DNA of 64,000 nt from Pseudomonas simiae. Its GTDB lineage: Bacteria > Pseudomonadota > Gammaproteobacteria > Pseudomonadales > Pseudomonadaceae. The notes beneath the pieces are model-generated. The model worked only from the letters and a program-made list of their open reading frames with translations. It did no database searches and was not told the DNA's origin. Positions 37,874 to 46,566 of the stretch are shown here, piece by piece (the stretch's first letter is position 1; each line of letters begins with the position of its first letter). The stretch is from the NCBI RefSeq assembly GCF_900111895.1, contig NZ_FOKB01000002.1, forward strand, positions 1-64,000. The letters run 5' to 3'. The translations under genes were made by a program, and so were the position numbers.

Positions 37874-37991
37874 CGAAAGCACTCCGTGTAGGGATGGAGC
37901 CGGACACTAACAGTGGGTCAAGCGAGCGTCAAAATACAGTTGAGTGGTTTTTTCGTGCGCATGCAGTCGCCGTTGTGGAAAGGCCCGTGGT

Positions 37992-38019
37992 GGAACCAAA
38001 CAGAGCGGATGCCCACTAG
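37992..38019 (+). promoter_or_regulatory. hrp box (HrpL-type promoter) of ropE
   Basis: GGAACC, 15 bases, then CCACTAG. This fits the HrpL sigma consensus GGAACC-N15/16-CCACNNA except for the final base. It lies 35 bases before the effector start codon. Confidence 0.85.
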
Positions 38020-38053
38020 ACAGCTGTGATGAATTTTGTTTGGGAGTATTGCC

Positions 38054-41000
38054 ATGCGCACGGAATTGAAAGCTCTTTTCAAGTTACAGAATGATCTGGT
38101 GGAACGCTTGAAGAGGCCGGGCCAGGAACTGTCTCCGCCAGTGTTGCTGCACTATCAACCCTTGCACCCGACCTCAATGCAGTTCGATGTTTCCCTCAAC
38201 GATGGCAAGGTACAGGCTGATACGACACTGACTGGCCGTGATATCGCCCACCACCTCAACCAGCCCAATAAACACTATGTGGCTGATGGTCCTTCGACAG
38301 CAGGTACGCATACGTTGCGGATGAAGGACGAGCGCCAGCATGTGTTTCACATCCATTCCACACCGGCGGTCGCGGCGGTGTTCAAAAGCAGCCTTCCGGA
38401 TGCAACCGGCGACGTTGTCGAGAGTCCGGGGCGCGCGCATCTGGGCAGCGTCAGCGCGGTTCAAACGACGGTGGATGGCCAGCAATTTCGCCTGGACGGC
38501 GATCGACTGTTTCGCTTTGAACCCCTCACACTGTCGTGGATGCATGACGCAGACGCTCGTGCATTCAGCCGTATTGGCCTGACGAACGAGGGGCAGTTGC
38601 TAAAGACCCCCAAGGGCGTTGCCGACAGCAGTGCGCATGGCCGCACTACGGTGCAGCTGAACCAGGCCCGGGAGGCTTCTTTGGTGCATGTCCAGGGCGG
38701 GAGTGTGCAGGCCGTGCAGCCGGTGGATGAGCTGGGAGCGCCCGTGCAGCTCGCCCGTATCGGGTTGTCGGGAAACGCGCTGTATGGCGCGACCACGGAC
38801 GGAGAATTGGTCCAAGCAGACCTGCGCATAGCGCGAGATCAACAGTTGCCGATGGTCCGTCAACCGCTTGAATCGCTGGAGCGGGCGTTGAAGGGAGCCG
38901 TCAGTGTCGAAGGCTTCTTTCATGATGATGCGGGGCAACTCAATGCTCAGGTTCGCGACGCACGTCAGCAATTGCACAGCGTGCCCCTGGGGGACGCGAA
39001 TACCCTACGTCCGCAATGGAACCTTAGCGACGTGCTGGTCAAGGGCATCGAGAAAGGCCTGCCGCTGCCCAGCCAACACGCACTGGCGGCGGCGGTCGAT
39101 CTGGGACAGCGGGGCAAGGTTGCCTTGGATGCGGGCAACCTGTTGACCTGGGACGCGGCGGCGCAACGTTGGCAAGACACCGTTCAGCCCGGTGTCGAGC
39201 ATCTGGAGCGTGGGTTGGATGGTCGTGCCTATGTGCTGCAAGAAGGGCAACTGAAGGCCGTGGCCATCAGCCAAGTGCGCGATCCGCTGATGGAGGGTGC
39301 CAGCCATGACTTGGCCGCTCTTCCTGCGCCGCGCCCGCAAGTGTCCCTTGACGAAGTGCTCGCAGGGGATAGTCAGCGGCGCATTACCGGATTCGCTGTC
39401 GCTGACGGCCGCAATTTTGTCACCGTCGACCAGACCAACCAGCTTCAGGTCCATCACGATGGGGACGCCCAGCCGTTACACGCGTCACCCGCGATTGACA
39501 TCAAAACACTGGCCCTGGATCACGTGGGCAATCTTTATGCACATACCCAGGGCGGAGAACTGTTCAGGTTGAATCGCGAAGCCTGGCAGGGTACTACCGC
39601 GGGCGTGCAGCACTGGAGCAGCGTTGAACTTCCGGGTCGCCAACCGTTGGAGTCCTTGCGGATGGACGCTGATAAGCACTTGATTGGGGGGTGGAACAAG
39701 CAGCTCTACCGACTGGATAATGCCAGCGCCTCAGCACTGGAGTGGGGCCCGATGCAATCGACGACCCCGGCGCCATCGTTAGCCGACACGTTGGCCAGTA
39801 CGCAACTGCGCGCGCAGTTTCCCGGCGGGGCATTGTCAGTCGGCAGCAATGTCATGGGGCAAACCCGTGAGGGGGTGCCGCTCAAGCGTCAATATTCTCA
39901 AGGGATCAGCGCACACTTTCATCCCCTGGAGGCTCTCAGCCAAAAAGCCAAAGGTGTTCAGCAGCACTTCAATGGCCGCAAGGGGTTGGAGGGCATCTAC
40001 GCTGACGATCGGCGACTGCACCAGCAACTCACTCCTCTCGCGCAGAGCAGGCCGGTTTCGGCTGAATTGGATCTGCGGCTCACCGCGTTGAGCGAACCAG
40101 GACCGCGACAGGCCCTGGCCGGGCAGATTCGCCAGGCGCTGACGCAGGTGGAGGAGAGTAGCCAGTCAAGCGCACGCCGCTTGGGCGACGCTCACGGTGT
40201 AACGTTCGACCCCAGGCCCACATTGAACAGGGCGGAAATCAACCCTGGCTCGACGCTGCATCAGCTCTATGAAGCGTTTAAGAGAGTCTCTCCCTCGTCG
40301 GAAAAAACGACCGCCGCGTTGTTGGCCAACTTTGAGGGGCAGGGCGTGACGCTTCCCACGGCCAAGCCCGGGGGCAAGCGGGACCTCGATCACCCCTCGG
40401 CATTGATCGAAGGCGATCTGATCCATCATGCGAGTACGCTCAAGCAATTGGCGGACCTGGTACAGGCGCTCGACGCTACATCAGGCCATAGCCCAAGCGC
40501 CTTGGCACGCTTGGAAAAGTCTCTTGCGGATGTCATGCAAGCGTTCCAGGACAGCCCTGTGCACACATTGGCCAGCCAAGGTATCGCCAGTTATGCGCAG
40601 GCCGAATCCTTGTATGGCAACTTCAAGCTGTTGGCCAAGGACCTTGGCACACCCGGCTCTGCGCTTCACTGGCATCTTTCGGGGCTCTTGGGATTGCCCA
40701 AGGATGCCTCCATCAAAGACGCGATGACGCAGCAAGTACAGCAACTGAGCAGTGGCCAGACCCTTTCCCCGAGCCGAACCCAAGGCAAAAGCCTGGGGTT
40801 GATGGTGACGGGGATAAAGCCAATTGCCCCCGTAGAGTTTTTCCTGGGCGTCTCCAAGTCTCATACCCATGGGGTAAGTATCAGCCGTACCGACAAAGGC
40901 GCTCGGGTTGAAATCAGTTCGGACGACATGCGGCGACTGGCGGGTTCGGTGGGCTCGGGCGTGACCTTAGGCAAAGGATCGGGCGCAGTAGGGCCGGGCT

Positions 41001-42352
41001 TGAGGGTTGCAGCGGAACTGACGGCCGCAGTTGCAAAAAACCAGGGGGCAAGCATCGCCTTCGACGTCAAAGAGGCGGACTTTGGCAAGATGATGTCGAT
41101 CCTTACCGGTGAGACAGGTAGCGTCTATGATCTGCTGGCTTTGGGGGAGGAGCATGCGGCAGGTAAGAGTTCGAAGGTCAGTGGTGACGTCAATGTGGAC
41201 GCACTTGCGCAATTGCGCTTGATGTACAGCCCGCAGGAAGACATCGCAGAGCTGGACTCGGTTATACGTGCTGGCGTTGGCGGGGTGGCAAACCTCAATC
41301 TTTTCCATACCGATAAGAGTCAGTCCGCCACACGCACTGCAACCGGCACCCGTCACAATGCGGCAACCAGCGCACAGTTCCTCCGGCAAGGAGGCGTGGG
41401 GGCCAATATCGCGCCCCTCAATGCGTTAGCGTTGGTCAGCGCCGAAAGCGGTGGGCCCAGCGCGGCGGTGTTTGCATTGCCGGAACTGTCGGTCATGGTC
41501 AAGTTTGATCGCGGCGAATCGCAGGCCTTCAGTTTTTCTTTCAAGCATCCGCAACCGGTGACTCAGTCTCAGGTTGATGACCTGAAGCGCAGTGTGTCGC
41601 TTTACTCACCGACGTTCAGGCAGGATCTGGCTGCGATCGAGCTGTCGGGGAATACGGTGGATCAGCAGCTAGCCTCGGTGCAACGGTTTCTCGCGACGCA
41701 CCCGCCGATAGCGACGAAGCCGGATGCTTACCATGCCATCAGCCAGTCATTGAATGGGTTGATGGTCCAGCAGGACCTGGTGAAACAGGGTCTTCGCCAA
41801 CTGGCGTCAGTGGAGTCTTCTGTCACCCGCGTGGGGTTAAGGGACGATGGCCGTCATACCTGGCTGGATGATGTGGCGCCGGCCAACAAAGCGGCGATCG
41901 AGCAGTGGTTGAGGGATGACCCACAATTTGCCCAGGTGCTCGATCAGTTGCAGCATGGCGAGGGCACTTCGGTGACGCTTGGCATGGAGCTCAAACCAGA
42001 GATCCTGCGAGCGATAGAGCGCAGTCACCTTGCCGGTGAAAGTTCTGAGCCGCTGATCAGGCGCGCACTGAGCGATCGCACCAATCTGCGGGTCAAACAC
42101 ATGAGTCTGAGCTATACCGCCACCCAGTCCCATGGCATGTCGATACCCGCGATGACGAATCTCAGTTTTTCCAGCAGTGCGGGCCTGAGTCATACCCAGA
42201 AGCGCGTCAATGCAGACCTTGAATATGGTCTGGACGCCGATAAGCCCTTGCGGATGAACCTGAACGACACGCTGGGCAGCCGGCCGGGCAATGATCTGAC
42301 GATTGACCTGGGAGACCTGCGTGTGAGGACACCAAGCCTGGCAAGGCGCTGA
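38054..42352 (+). CDS. ropE: AvrE-family type III effector (RopE-like)
   Basis: 1432-residue effector of the AvrE/DspE/WtsE family. Family-like blocks are LFRFEPLTLSWMHD near residue 155, LRPQWNLSDVLV near residue 320 (beta-propeller region) and an ATQSHGMSIPAM region near the C-terminus. A WxxxE motif (WSSVE, 521-525) is present, as in AvrE relatives. The protein is shorter than AvrE or DspE (about 1800 residues). AvrE proteins act as water/solute channels in plant membranes and suppress immunity. GGGAG precedes the ATG by seven bases, and an hrp box lies upstream. No DspF/AvrF-type chaperone gene adjoins it. Confidence 0.85.
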   Translation: MRTELKALFKLQNDLVERLKRPGQELSPPVLLHYQPLHPTSMQFDVSLNDGKVQADTTLTGRDIAHHLNQPNKHYVADGPSTAGTHTLRMKDERQHVFHIHSTPAVAAVFKSSLPDATGDVVESPGRAHLGSVSAVQTTVDGQQFRLDGDRLFRFEPLTLSWMHDADARAFSRIGLTNEGQLLKTPKGVADSSAHGRTTVQLNQAREASLVHVQGGSVQAVQPVDELGAPVQLARIGLSGNALYGATTDGELVQADLRIARDQQLPMVRQPLESLERALKGAVSVEGFFHDDAGQLNAQVRDARQQLHSVPLGDANTLRPQWNLSDVLVKGIEKGLPLPSQHALAAAVDLGQRGKVALDAGNLLTWDAAAQRWQDTVQPGVEHLERGLDGRAYVLQEGQLKAVAISQVRDPLMEGASHDLAALPAPRPQVSLDEVLAGDSQRRITGFAVADGRNFVTVDQTNQLQVHHDGDAQPLHASPAIDIKTLALDHVGNLYAHTQGGELFRLNREAWQGTTAGVQHWSSVELPGRQPLESLRMDADKHLIGGWNKQLYRLDNASASALEWGPMQSTTPAPSLADTLASTQLRAQFPGGALSVGSNVMGQTREGVPLKRQYSQGISAHFHPLEALSQKAKGVQQHFNGRKGLEGIYADDRRLHQQLTPLAQSRPVSAELDLRLTALSEPGPRQALAGQIRQALTQVEESSQSSARRLGDAHGVTFDPRPTLNRAEINPGSTLHQLYEAFKRVSPSSEKTTAALLANFEGQGVTLPTAKPGGKRDLDHPSALIEGDLIHHASTLKQLADLVQALDATSGHSPSALARLEKSLADVMQAFQDSPVHTLASQGIASYAQAESLYGNFKLLAKDLGTPGSALHWHLSGLLGLPKDASIKDAMTQQVQQLSSGQTLSPSRTQGKSLGLMVTGIKPIAPVEFFLGVSKSHTHGVSISRTDKGARVEISSDDMRRLAGSVGSGVTLGKGSGAVGPGLRVAAELTAAVAKNQGASIAFDVKEADFGKMMSILTGETGSVYDLLALGEEHAAGKSSKVSGDVNVDALAQLRLMYSPQEDIAELDSVIRAGVGGVANLNLFHTDKSQSATRTATGTRHNAATSAQFLRQGGVGANIAPLNALALVSAESGGPSAAVFALPELSVMVKFDRGESQAFSFSFKHPQPVTQSQVDDLKRSVSLYSPTFRQDLAAIELSGNTVDQQLASVQRFLATHPPIATKPDAYHAISQSLNGLMVQQDLVKQGLRQLASVESSVTRVGLRDDGRHTWLDDVAPANKAAIEQWLRDDPQFAQVLDQLQHGEGTSVTLGMELKPEILRAIERSHLAGESSEPLIRRALSDRTNLRVKHMSLSYTATQSHGMSIPAMTNLSFSSSAGLSHTQKRVNADLEYGLDADKPLRMNLNDTLGSRPGNDLTIDLGDLRVRTPSLARR

Positions 42353-42354
42353 AC

Positions 42355-42897
42355 TTATTCCTGACATGCGGGGGTATCGAATGTGGGGTGCTGCGCTAGC
42401 AGGCGGCACCACTGCATTCGAAACCAGGGTGTGAAGGGGACTGCCGGATCTGAAAGTTGGGCTGATACTTGCGCGCGGGTCAGCCACGCGACCTCACTGA
42501 CTTCCTCCGTGGTCGGGGAGACCACCGCGTCAGATTGAGCAATCAATACATGACAAAGTTCGTGTTCTGCCCCGATCGAACCAAAGTGCGCATGGTATTC
42601 AAAACTGTACAGCGAGCGGCAGGAGGCAGAGATACCCAGTTCTTCGCGCAGACGGCGTGACGCCGCATCCGGAACAGTCTCGCCAGGTGCCGGATGGCTG
42701 CAGCAAGCATTCGACCAGAAACCGGGCCACAGCATTTTACCTGCTGCGCGACGTTGAATCAGATGGCGCCCGGCGCTGTCGATCAGGTGTACCGAAAAGG
42801 CGCGATGCAGCCGTCCCGTTCCCAGGTGTGCGTCGCGTTTGTCACACACACCGATCTGAATATCGTGTGCATCGACTAAAATCACTTTGTCGTTCAT
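42355..42897 (-). CDS. idi: Isopentenyl-diphosphate delta-isomerase, type I
   Basis: 180-residue Nudix-fold isomerase converting IPP to DMAPP. The catalytic WPGFWSNACCSHP carries Cys66 at the position of E. coli Cys67, and GAEHELCHV holds the acidic metal/catalytic site near Glu113, so it is IDI and not a generic MutT hydrolase. AGAGGA lies seven bases before the ATG at 42897. It is third gene of the terpenoid operon, 31 bases after the methyltransferase. Its job is probably to balance the IPP/DMAPP pool for prenyl diphosphate supply. It ends two bases from the convergent effector gene. Confidence 0.9.
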   Translation of the reverse strand: MNDKVILVDAHDIQIGVCDKRDAHLGTGRLHRAFSVHLIDSAGRHLIQRRAAGKMLWPGFWSNACCSHPAPGETVPDAASRRLREELGISASCRSLYSFEYHAHFGSIGAEHELCHVLIAQSDAVVSPTTEEVSEVAWLTRAQVSAQLSDPAVPFTPWFRMQWCRLLAQHPTFDTPACQE

Positions 42898-42928
42898 CGG
42901 GTGTCCTCTTTCGTGCAGATGCGGTCGC

Positions 42929-43735
42929 TTACCCACGTTCGGGCACTTGTCCCCAGGCGCTGATAAACGTCAAAGCGGCCTCGGTGAACGTCGGGGAGGC
43001 GCGCAGTTTGACCATGGCATCAAGGTCGTTCTGAGAAAGTAGGCCGCGCTTGAGCAGTGCCGGCCCGGCGTGTGCTGTAGTTGTCGCCCAGAAGGCATCA
43101 GCCGGGCTGTCGTCGCCGATTCGGCCTTCCAGGGTGCGATAGCCGATGTTGGAAAGCCCCCGTTCACGTAGCCGGCCTGGAAGGGTATCGGCCCAGAGCA
43201 TGTCGGATCCAATGGACTGCTCCAGGAGCGTGACGCCGGCCTGGGCGACTTTGCGGAACAACGGGTTGGCTGTTCCAAGGCTGGGTTGCAGACTCACATC
43301 TTCGATTACCAGCCAGCCGCCTGGACGGACCCAGGTGGCCAATCGGGTCAGAATGTCTTCGCGTTCGGGAAGGTGGCACAACAAGGCCCGAACGTGCACC
43401 ACGTCCAAAGACGCCGCAGGAAAATCATCGGTCGCGGCATTGTGAGTGATCACCCGAATGCCGGGTATGTCGGTGAGAAATCGGGGGTCAATGTCGGTGG
43501 CGATGACAGTCGCGTCGGAGTATCGCGTGCTCAGCCAGCTTGCGAATGATCCAGCGCCTGCGCCGAGGTCAAGAATGGTCGGCCTTTCCGGGAGAGGCAG
43601 CAGGCCAAAGACTGTTCGACTCAACGGGTCAAAGGCACGCTCCAGGGTGCGCAGCCGCATTAGTTGGCCGGCCTGCTGATCACCGAGATAGCTGTTGGTG
43701 TAGCCGGGTTCCTCGGCTGGGCCAGTGGTGTTCAC
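42929..43735 (-). CDS. Class I SAM-dependent methyltransferase of the terpenoid operon
   Basis: 268-residue methyltransferase with AdoMet motif I DLGAGAGS (56-63), motif II VIATDIDP (77-84) and later LATWVRPGGWLVIEDV. The start is GTG, overlapping the TGA of the terpene synthase-P450 gene (GTGA), so the two are translationally coupled. By analogy with 2-methylisoborneol and sodorifen pathways it may C-methylate GPP or FPP before cyclisation; O-methylation of a P450-hydroxylated terpene is the alternative. The sequence looks like a general small-molecule methyltransferase, so the substrate is open. Confidence 0.85.
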   Translation of the reverse strand: MNTTGPAEEPGYTNSYLGDQQAGQLMRLRTLERAFDPLSRTVFGLLPLPERPTILDLGAGAGSFASWLSTRYSDATVIATDIDPRFLTDIPGIRVITHNAATDDFPAASLDVVHVRALLCHLPEREDILTRLATWVRPGGWLVIEDVSLQPSLGTANPLFRKVAQAGVTLLEQSIGSDMLWADTLPGRLRERGLSNIGYRTLEGRIGDDSPADAFWATTTAHAGPALLKRGLLSQNDLDAMVKLRASPTFTEAALTFISAWGQVPERG

Positions 43736-45951
43736 AGTGCGACCTCCAGCCGGTCGGGGCAGCGATTGAGGAAGCCGTGTTCGGCGGGCTGGAACCCTGG
43801 AGCCCAGCGCACGCCTGGAAAGGTCTGTAGCAGCAGGCGGGCGCCGATCGTGATCTCCATCCGTGCCAGTATCGATCCCAGGCAGAAATGCCGACCCGCT
43901 CCGAAGGCAAAATGATTTGTCTCCTGGTGAGGGCGCGACATATTGAAGGTGTCCGGATCGGTGAAGTGGTCTGGATCACGGTTGGCCGAGCCGATCAGGC
44001 AGGCGAAGGTCGCGCCGCAAGGAATGGTTCCAGACGGCAGCTCCAACGATTCACGGGCCTCCCTGAGAACGAGCTGCAAGGGAGGATTGCGTCGCAAGGT
44101 TTCTGCGAGCGCATTGTCCATCAAGTCTGGATTGGCCATCACCGCCTCCTTGACGCCGGGCTCGTCCAGCAGGTTCACAATGAGATTTGCCAAGGCACCG
44201 TGGCTGGTCTCGCTGCCGGCCGTCATCAGGATCGCGCAGTAGGCTCTGACGAACGCCTCGGACAATGGCTGACCGTCAACCCGTGCCGCCAGAAGATGAG
44301 AGATCAAATCGTCGGTGGGTACCGTGCGTCGGGCGTCGATATGTGGCTGGATGAAATCGTAGAAACGGTCGCGGTTGGACAATCCACCGGTCAACAGGGT
44401 CGGATCCTGTCGATAGTTGCCCATGTAGGTGAAGCCAATGGCACACCACTTTTTCAGCTGCTCTACCTCTTCAGTGGTCTGCGCCGGGAGACCCAGTGCA
44501 CGGGCCATCACCCGCACGGGCAACGCGCAGGTGAAGTCGGCAATGAGGTCCACCTGGTGACGGCCCTGCATCTGCGCCAGCAGGTCCATGCTCGCCGAAG
44601 TGATCGATGCTTCGAGTACTTCGAGGGCCTTGCTGCGGAACGACGGGCTCAATAACGCTCGATGCTGGGCATGCTCACAGCCGTCCATGGCGACAAGGGT
44701 GTGCCCCAGCAACGGTCCGATCTGCCAGCTGTAGTTGTTGCTGCTCGCTCCGGGATGGGTCAGCGCTGCTTTGACATCCGCATACCGGCTGACCAGCCAC
44801 ACATCCGTGGGCTCGTCGTAGACGATCGGCAGCGTGGTACGCAAACGCTCATAAAGGGGGTAGGGGTCGATTTCGAATTGCCGGGATTTCAGGGTAGGCG
44901 GGGTGAGGTTCAGGTCCACCTGCTGGTTGATCCGACCCGTCGGGTCGTTGGCCTGCAGGTGATACCGGGACACGCTCCTGTGCCAGTCGCCCGCCGCACG
45001 GGCAACCTGACGCAGTCGGTCCGGGTCGGTGGCGGCGGATGGTCGTTGGCGGGTGTGCTTGGCGGCGAGCTCGGTGAATGCCGAGACAGCCGCGTTCACC
45101 ATCTGATGGGCCGCTTCGATCGATGCAGGCCAGTCGGTGCCGGCGCTGTCCGCGAGAATCGACACCAGGTTGAAGCGCTCGCCACACACCACATCTTTGG
45201 CAATCGAGTGGATATCGTTTGTCCAGGTGATGATATCGGCAGCGTGCTCCCGCAGCCTGCTCCACCATTCGATATCGGCTGAGTGTTGGTAGGGGTCGAG
45301 CGTTTCGGCCGCATCGATGAGATCAAAGAAGAACAGTGCACCGAACGAGTCCCGTCGCAACGGCAGATATTCGGACAGTGTGAGTGCCGCTCCTGTTTCG
45401 CGCATGTTTACCAGTGTCGCCTGCGCACGCAGGTGTCTGAGCAAATTCTGTACAAGTCTATGCCGCCAACGCTCGTTACCCCAGTTCCGTGTCCGTGGCC
45501 ACAGATCATCAATCAGGACACCGAGCATGGGGTCATCAAATCGGCCGATTTCATCCAGCGGATCGGCACCGTCGTTCTCGGTTATTGCCTGCACCGCTGT
45601 GACGAAACGCTCCAGTACGCCATTTTCTGCCCAGGGCCCATCATCGATTCGGTCATCGAGTATGAGTGCCCACAGATACCAGCACACCAGGGTTTCGGCT
45701 TGCTGCGTGGGCGCCTGCCCGCACAGCGCCATCCCCAGGTCGAGCAGCGCAGTGGTACTTAGCCGGTGTGCCCCTCGGCGACCGATCAGGCCGTATCTTT
45801 GCGCCCAGGCGAGCACACGCTCCCTCAACACATCGTGATCAGAGCGCGGTGTCGGGTTGGAGAATGGCAGTTGTATGTCGGGAATGATCAGCGGTGTTGG
45901 CGGTGCGACATTCACCTCTGAATTGTTTGTCACAAGACATCCTTGTTTCAT
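43732..45951 (-). CDS. Terpene synthase-cytochrome P450 fusion protein
   Basis: 739-residue two-domain enzyme. Residues 1 to about 340 are a class I terpene synthase: aspartate-rich DDRIDD (99-104), pyrophosphate-sensor Arg199, NSE-type NDIHSIAKD (245-253, last Glu replaced by Asp) and a C-terminal Arg-Tyr pair (329-330). Residues about 350-739 are a complete soluble P450: AGSET in helix I (578-582), ExxR (Glu617/Arg620) and FGAGRHFC with heme Cys690. The frame is open throughout. ATG 45951 has GGAGG at ten bases; a TTG two codons earlier is possible. Likely reaction: cyclise a prenyl diphosphate, then oxidise the product. First gene of an operon with methyltransferase and idi. Confidence 0.88.
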   Translation of the reverse strand: MKQGCLVTNNSEVNVAPPTPLIIPDIQLPFSNPTPRSDHDVLRERVLAWAQRYGLIGRRGAHRLSTTALLDLGMALCGQAPTQQAETLVCWYLWALILDDRIDDGPWAENGVLERFVTAVQAITENDGADPLDEIGRFDDPMLGVLIDDLWPRTRNWGNERWRHRLVQNLLRHLRAQATLVNMRETGAALTLSEYLPLRRDSFGALFFFDLIDAAETLDPYQHSADIEWWSRLREHAADIITWTNDIHSIAKDVVCGERFNLVSILADSAGTDWPASIEAAHQMVNAAVSAFTELAAKHTRQRPSAATDPDRLRQVARAAGDWHRSVSRYHLQANDPTGRINQQVDLNLTPPTLKSRQFEIDPYPLYERLRTTLPIVYDEPTDVWLVSRYADVKAALTHPGASSNNYSWQIGPLLGHTLVAMDGCEHAQHRALLSPSFRSKALEVLEASITSASMDLLAQMQGRHQVDLIADFTCALPVRVMARALGLPAQTTEEVEQLKKWCAIGFTYMGNYRQDPTLLTGGLSNRDRFYDFIQPHIDARRTVPTDDLISHLLAARVDGQPLSEAFVRAYCAILMTAGSETSHGALANLIVNLLDEPGVKEAVMANPDLMDNALAETLRRNPPLQLVLREARESLELPSGTIPCGATFACLIGSANRDPDHFTDPDTFNMSRPHQETNHFAFGAGRHFCLGSILARMEITIGARLLLQTFPGVRWAPGFQPAEHGFLNRCPDRLEVAL

Positions 45952-46298
45952 ATCCAAGCAGCCTCCGCTTGAGGGCAGTTCAGGGCAATGTGGCTGTATT
46001 CAGCCATGGGGATCATGCTTGGAAGCGAATGTCTTCGGATGTAGTCGTTATCTGATGTCGATACCGGAAATCACACAGAACGGATACAGAAATGGAGTTT
46101 CAGTGCTCGTGGTTAACCCAACTGTCGCCCTGTGGTGAGCATTTCCGGGCCGATGAGCGTGTCGCGCAGGGGAGGGACGTTCAGGACATGGCGCTGTCAG
46201 GCTGTTGCCTTGTGAAACGCCAGAAACAAGAAGGCCCGCACGAGGCGGGCTTCTTGAGGTGATTCATAGACTGCTGTAGACGTCTATGGATCGGTACT
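45952..46298. other. 347-base gap upstream of the terpenoid operon
   Basis: Contains the terpenoid operon's promoter region and the tRNA terminator at 46221-46257. The only hrp-box-like match is poor: minus strand TGATCC-N16-CCACATT at 45987-46015, four of six bases in the -35 part. A short hairpin GGCTG/CAGCC lies at 45992-46005. No coding sequence was recognised. Confidence 0.5.
46221..46257 (-). terminator. Terminator downstream of tRNA-Met
   Basis: On the minus strand CAAGAAGCCCGC pairs with GCGGGCCTTCTTG (one bulge) and is followed by a T-rich tail. It lies about 45 bases past the 3' end of the tRNA gene. Confidence 0.75.
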
Positions 46299-46375
46299 TG
46301 GTGGCTACACAGGGACTTGAACCCCGGACCCCAGCATTATGAATGCTATGCTCTAACCAACTGAGCTATGTAGCC
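46299..46375 (-). tRNA. tRNA-Met (anticodon CAU), elongator
   Basis: A 77-base cloverleaf with encoded CCA reads leftwards: acceptor GGCTACA paired with TGTAGCC, D-arm AGCTCAGTTGGTTAGAGC, anticodon loop TTCATAA giving CAU, and T-arm GGGGTTCAAGTCCC. The sequence is close to E. coli elongator tRNA-Met. It separates the effector/terpenoid segment from the T3SS apparatus genes. Confidence 0.93.
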
Positions 46376-46566
46376 AAGTGGCGCGCATTATTCGCGTAGA
46401 ACGGCAATGCGTCAAGCATTTATTTTGAATTTTTATCTACGCTTTCAACTGTTTAAGCGAAATCAGCGAATCTGGCGACGAGTGGATCACTCTTCGCCCT
46501 GCCGAGTACCCGCGAAACTCGATCGCGTTGAGCAGATATCCCTGCCGCTCAACGCGTGCACTGACG

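Noticed and set aside
42355..42897. Reading the idi gene as a generic Nudix/MutT hydrolase
   Set aside because: The WPGxWSNxCCSHP catalytic-Cys motif and operon context identify a type I IPP isomerase.
45987..46015. hrp-box-like sequence TGATCC-N16-CCACATT upstream of the terpene synthase-P450
   Set aside because: Only four of six bases match in the critical -35 part and the final base is wrong; too weak to call as a promoter.
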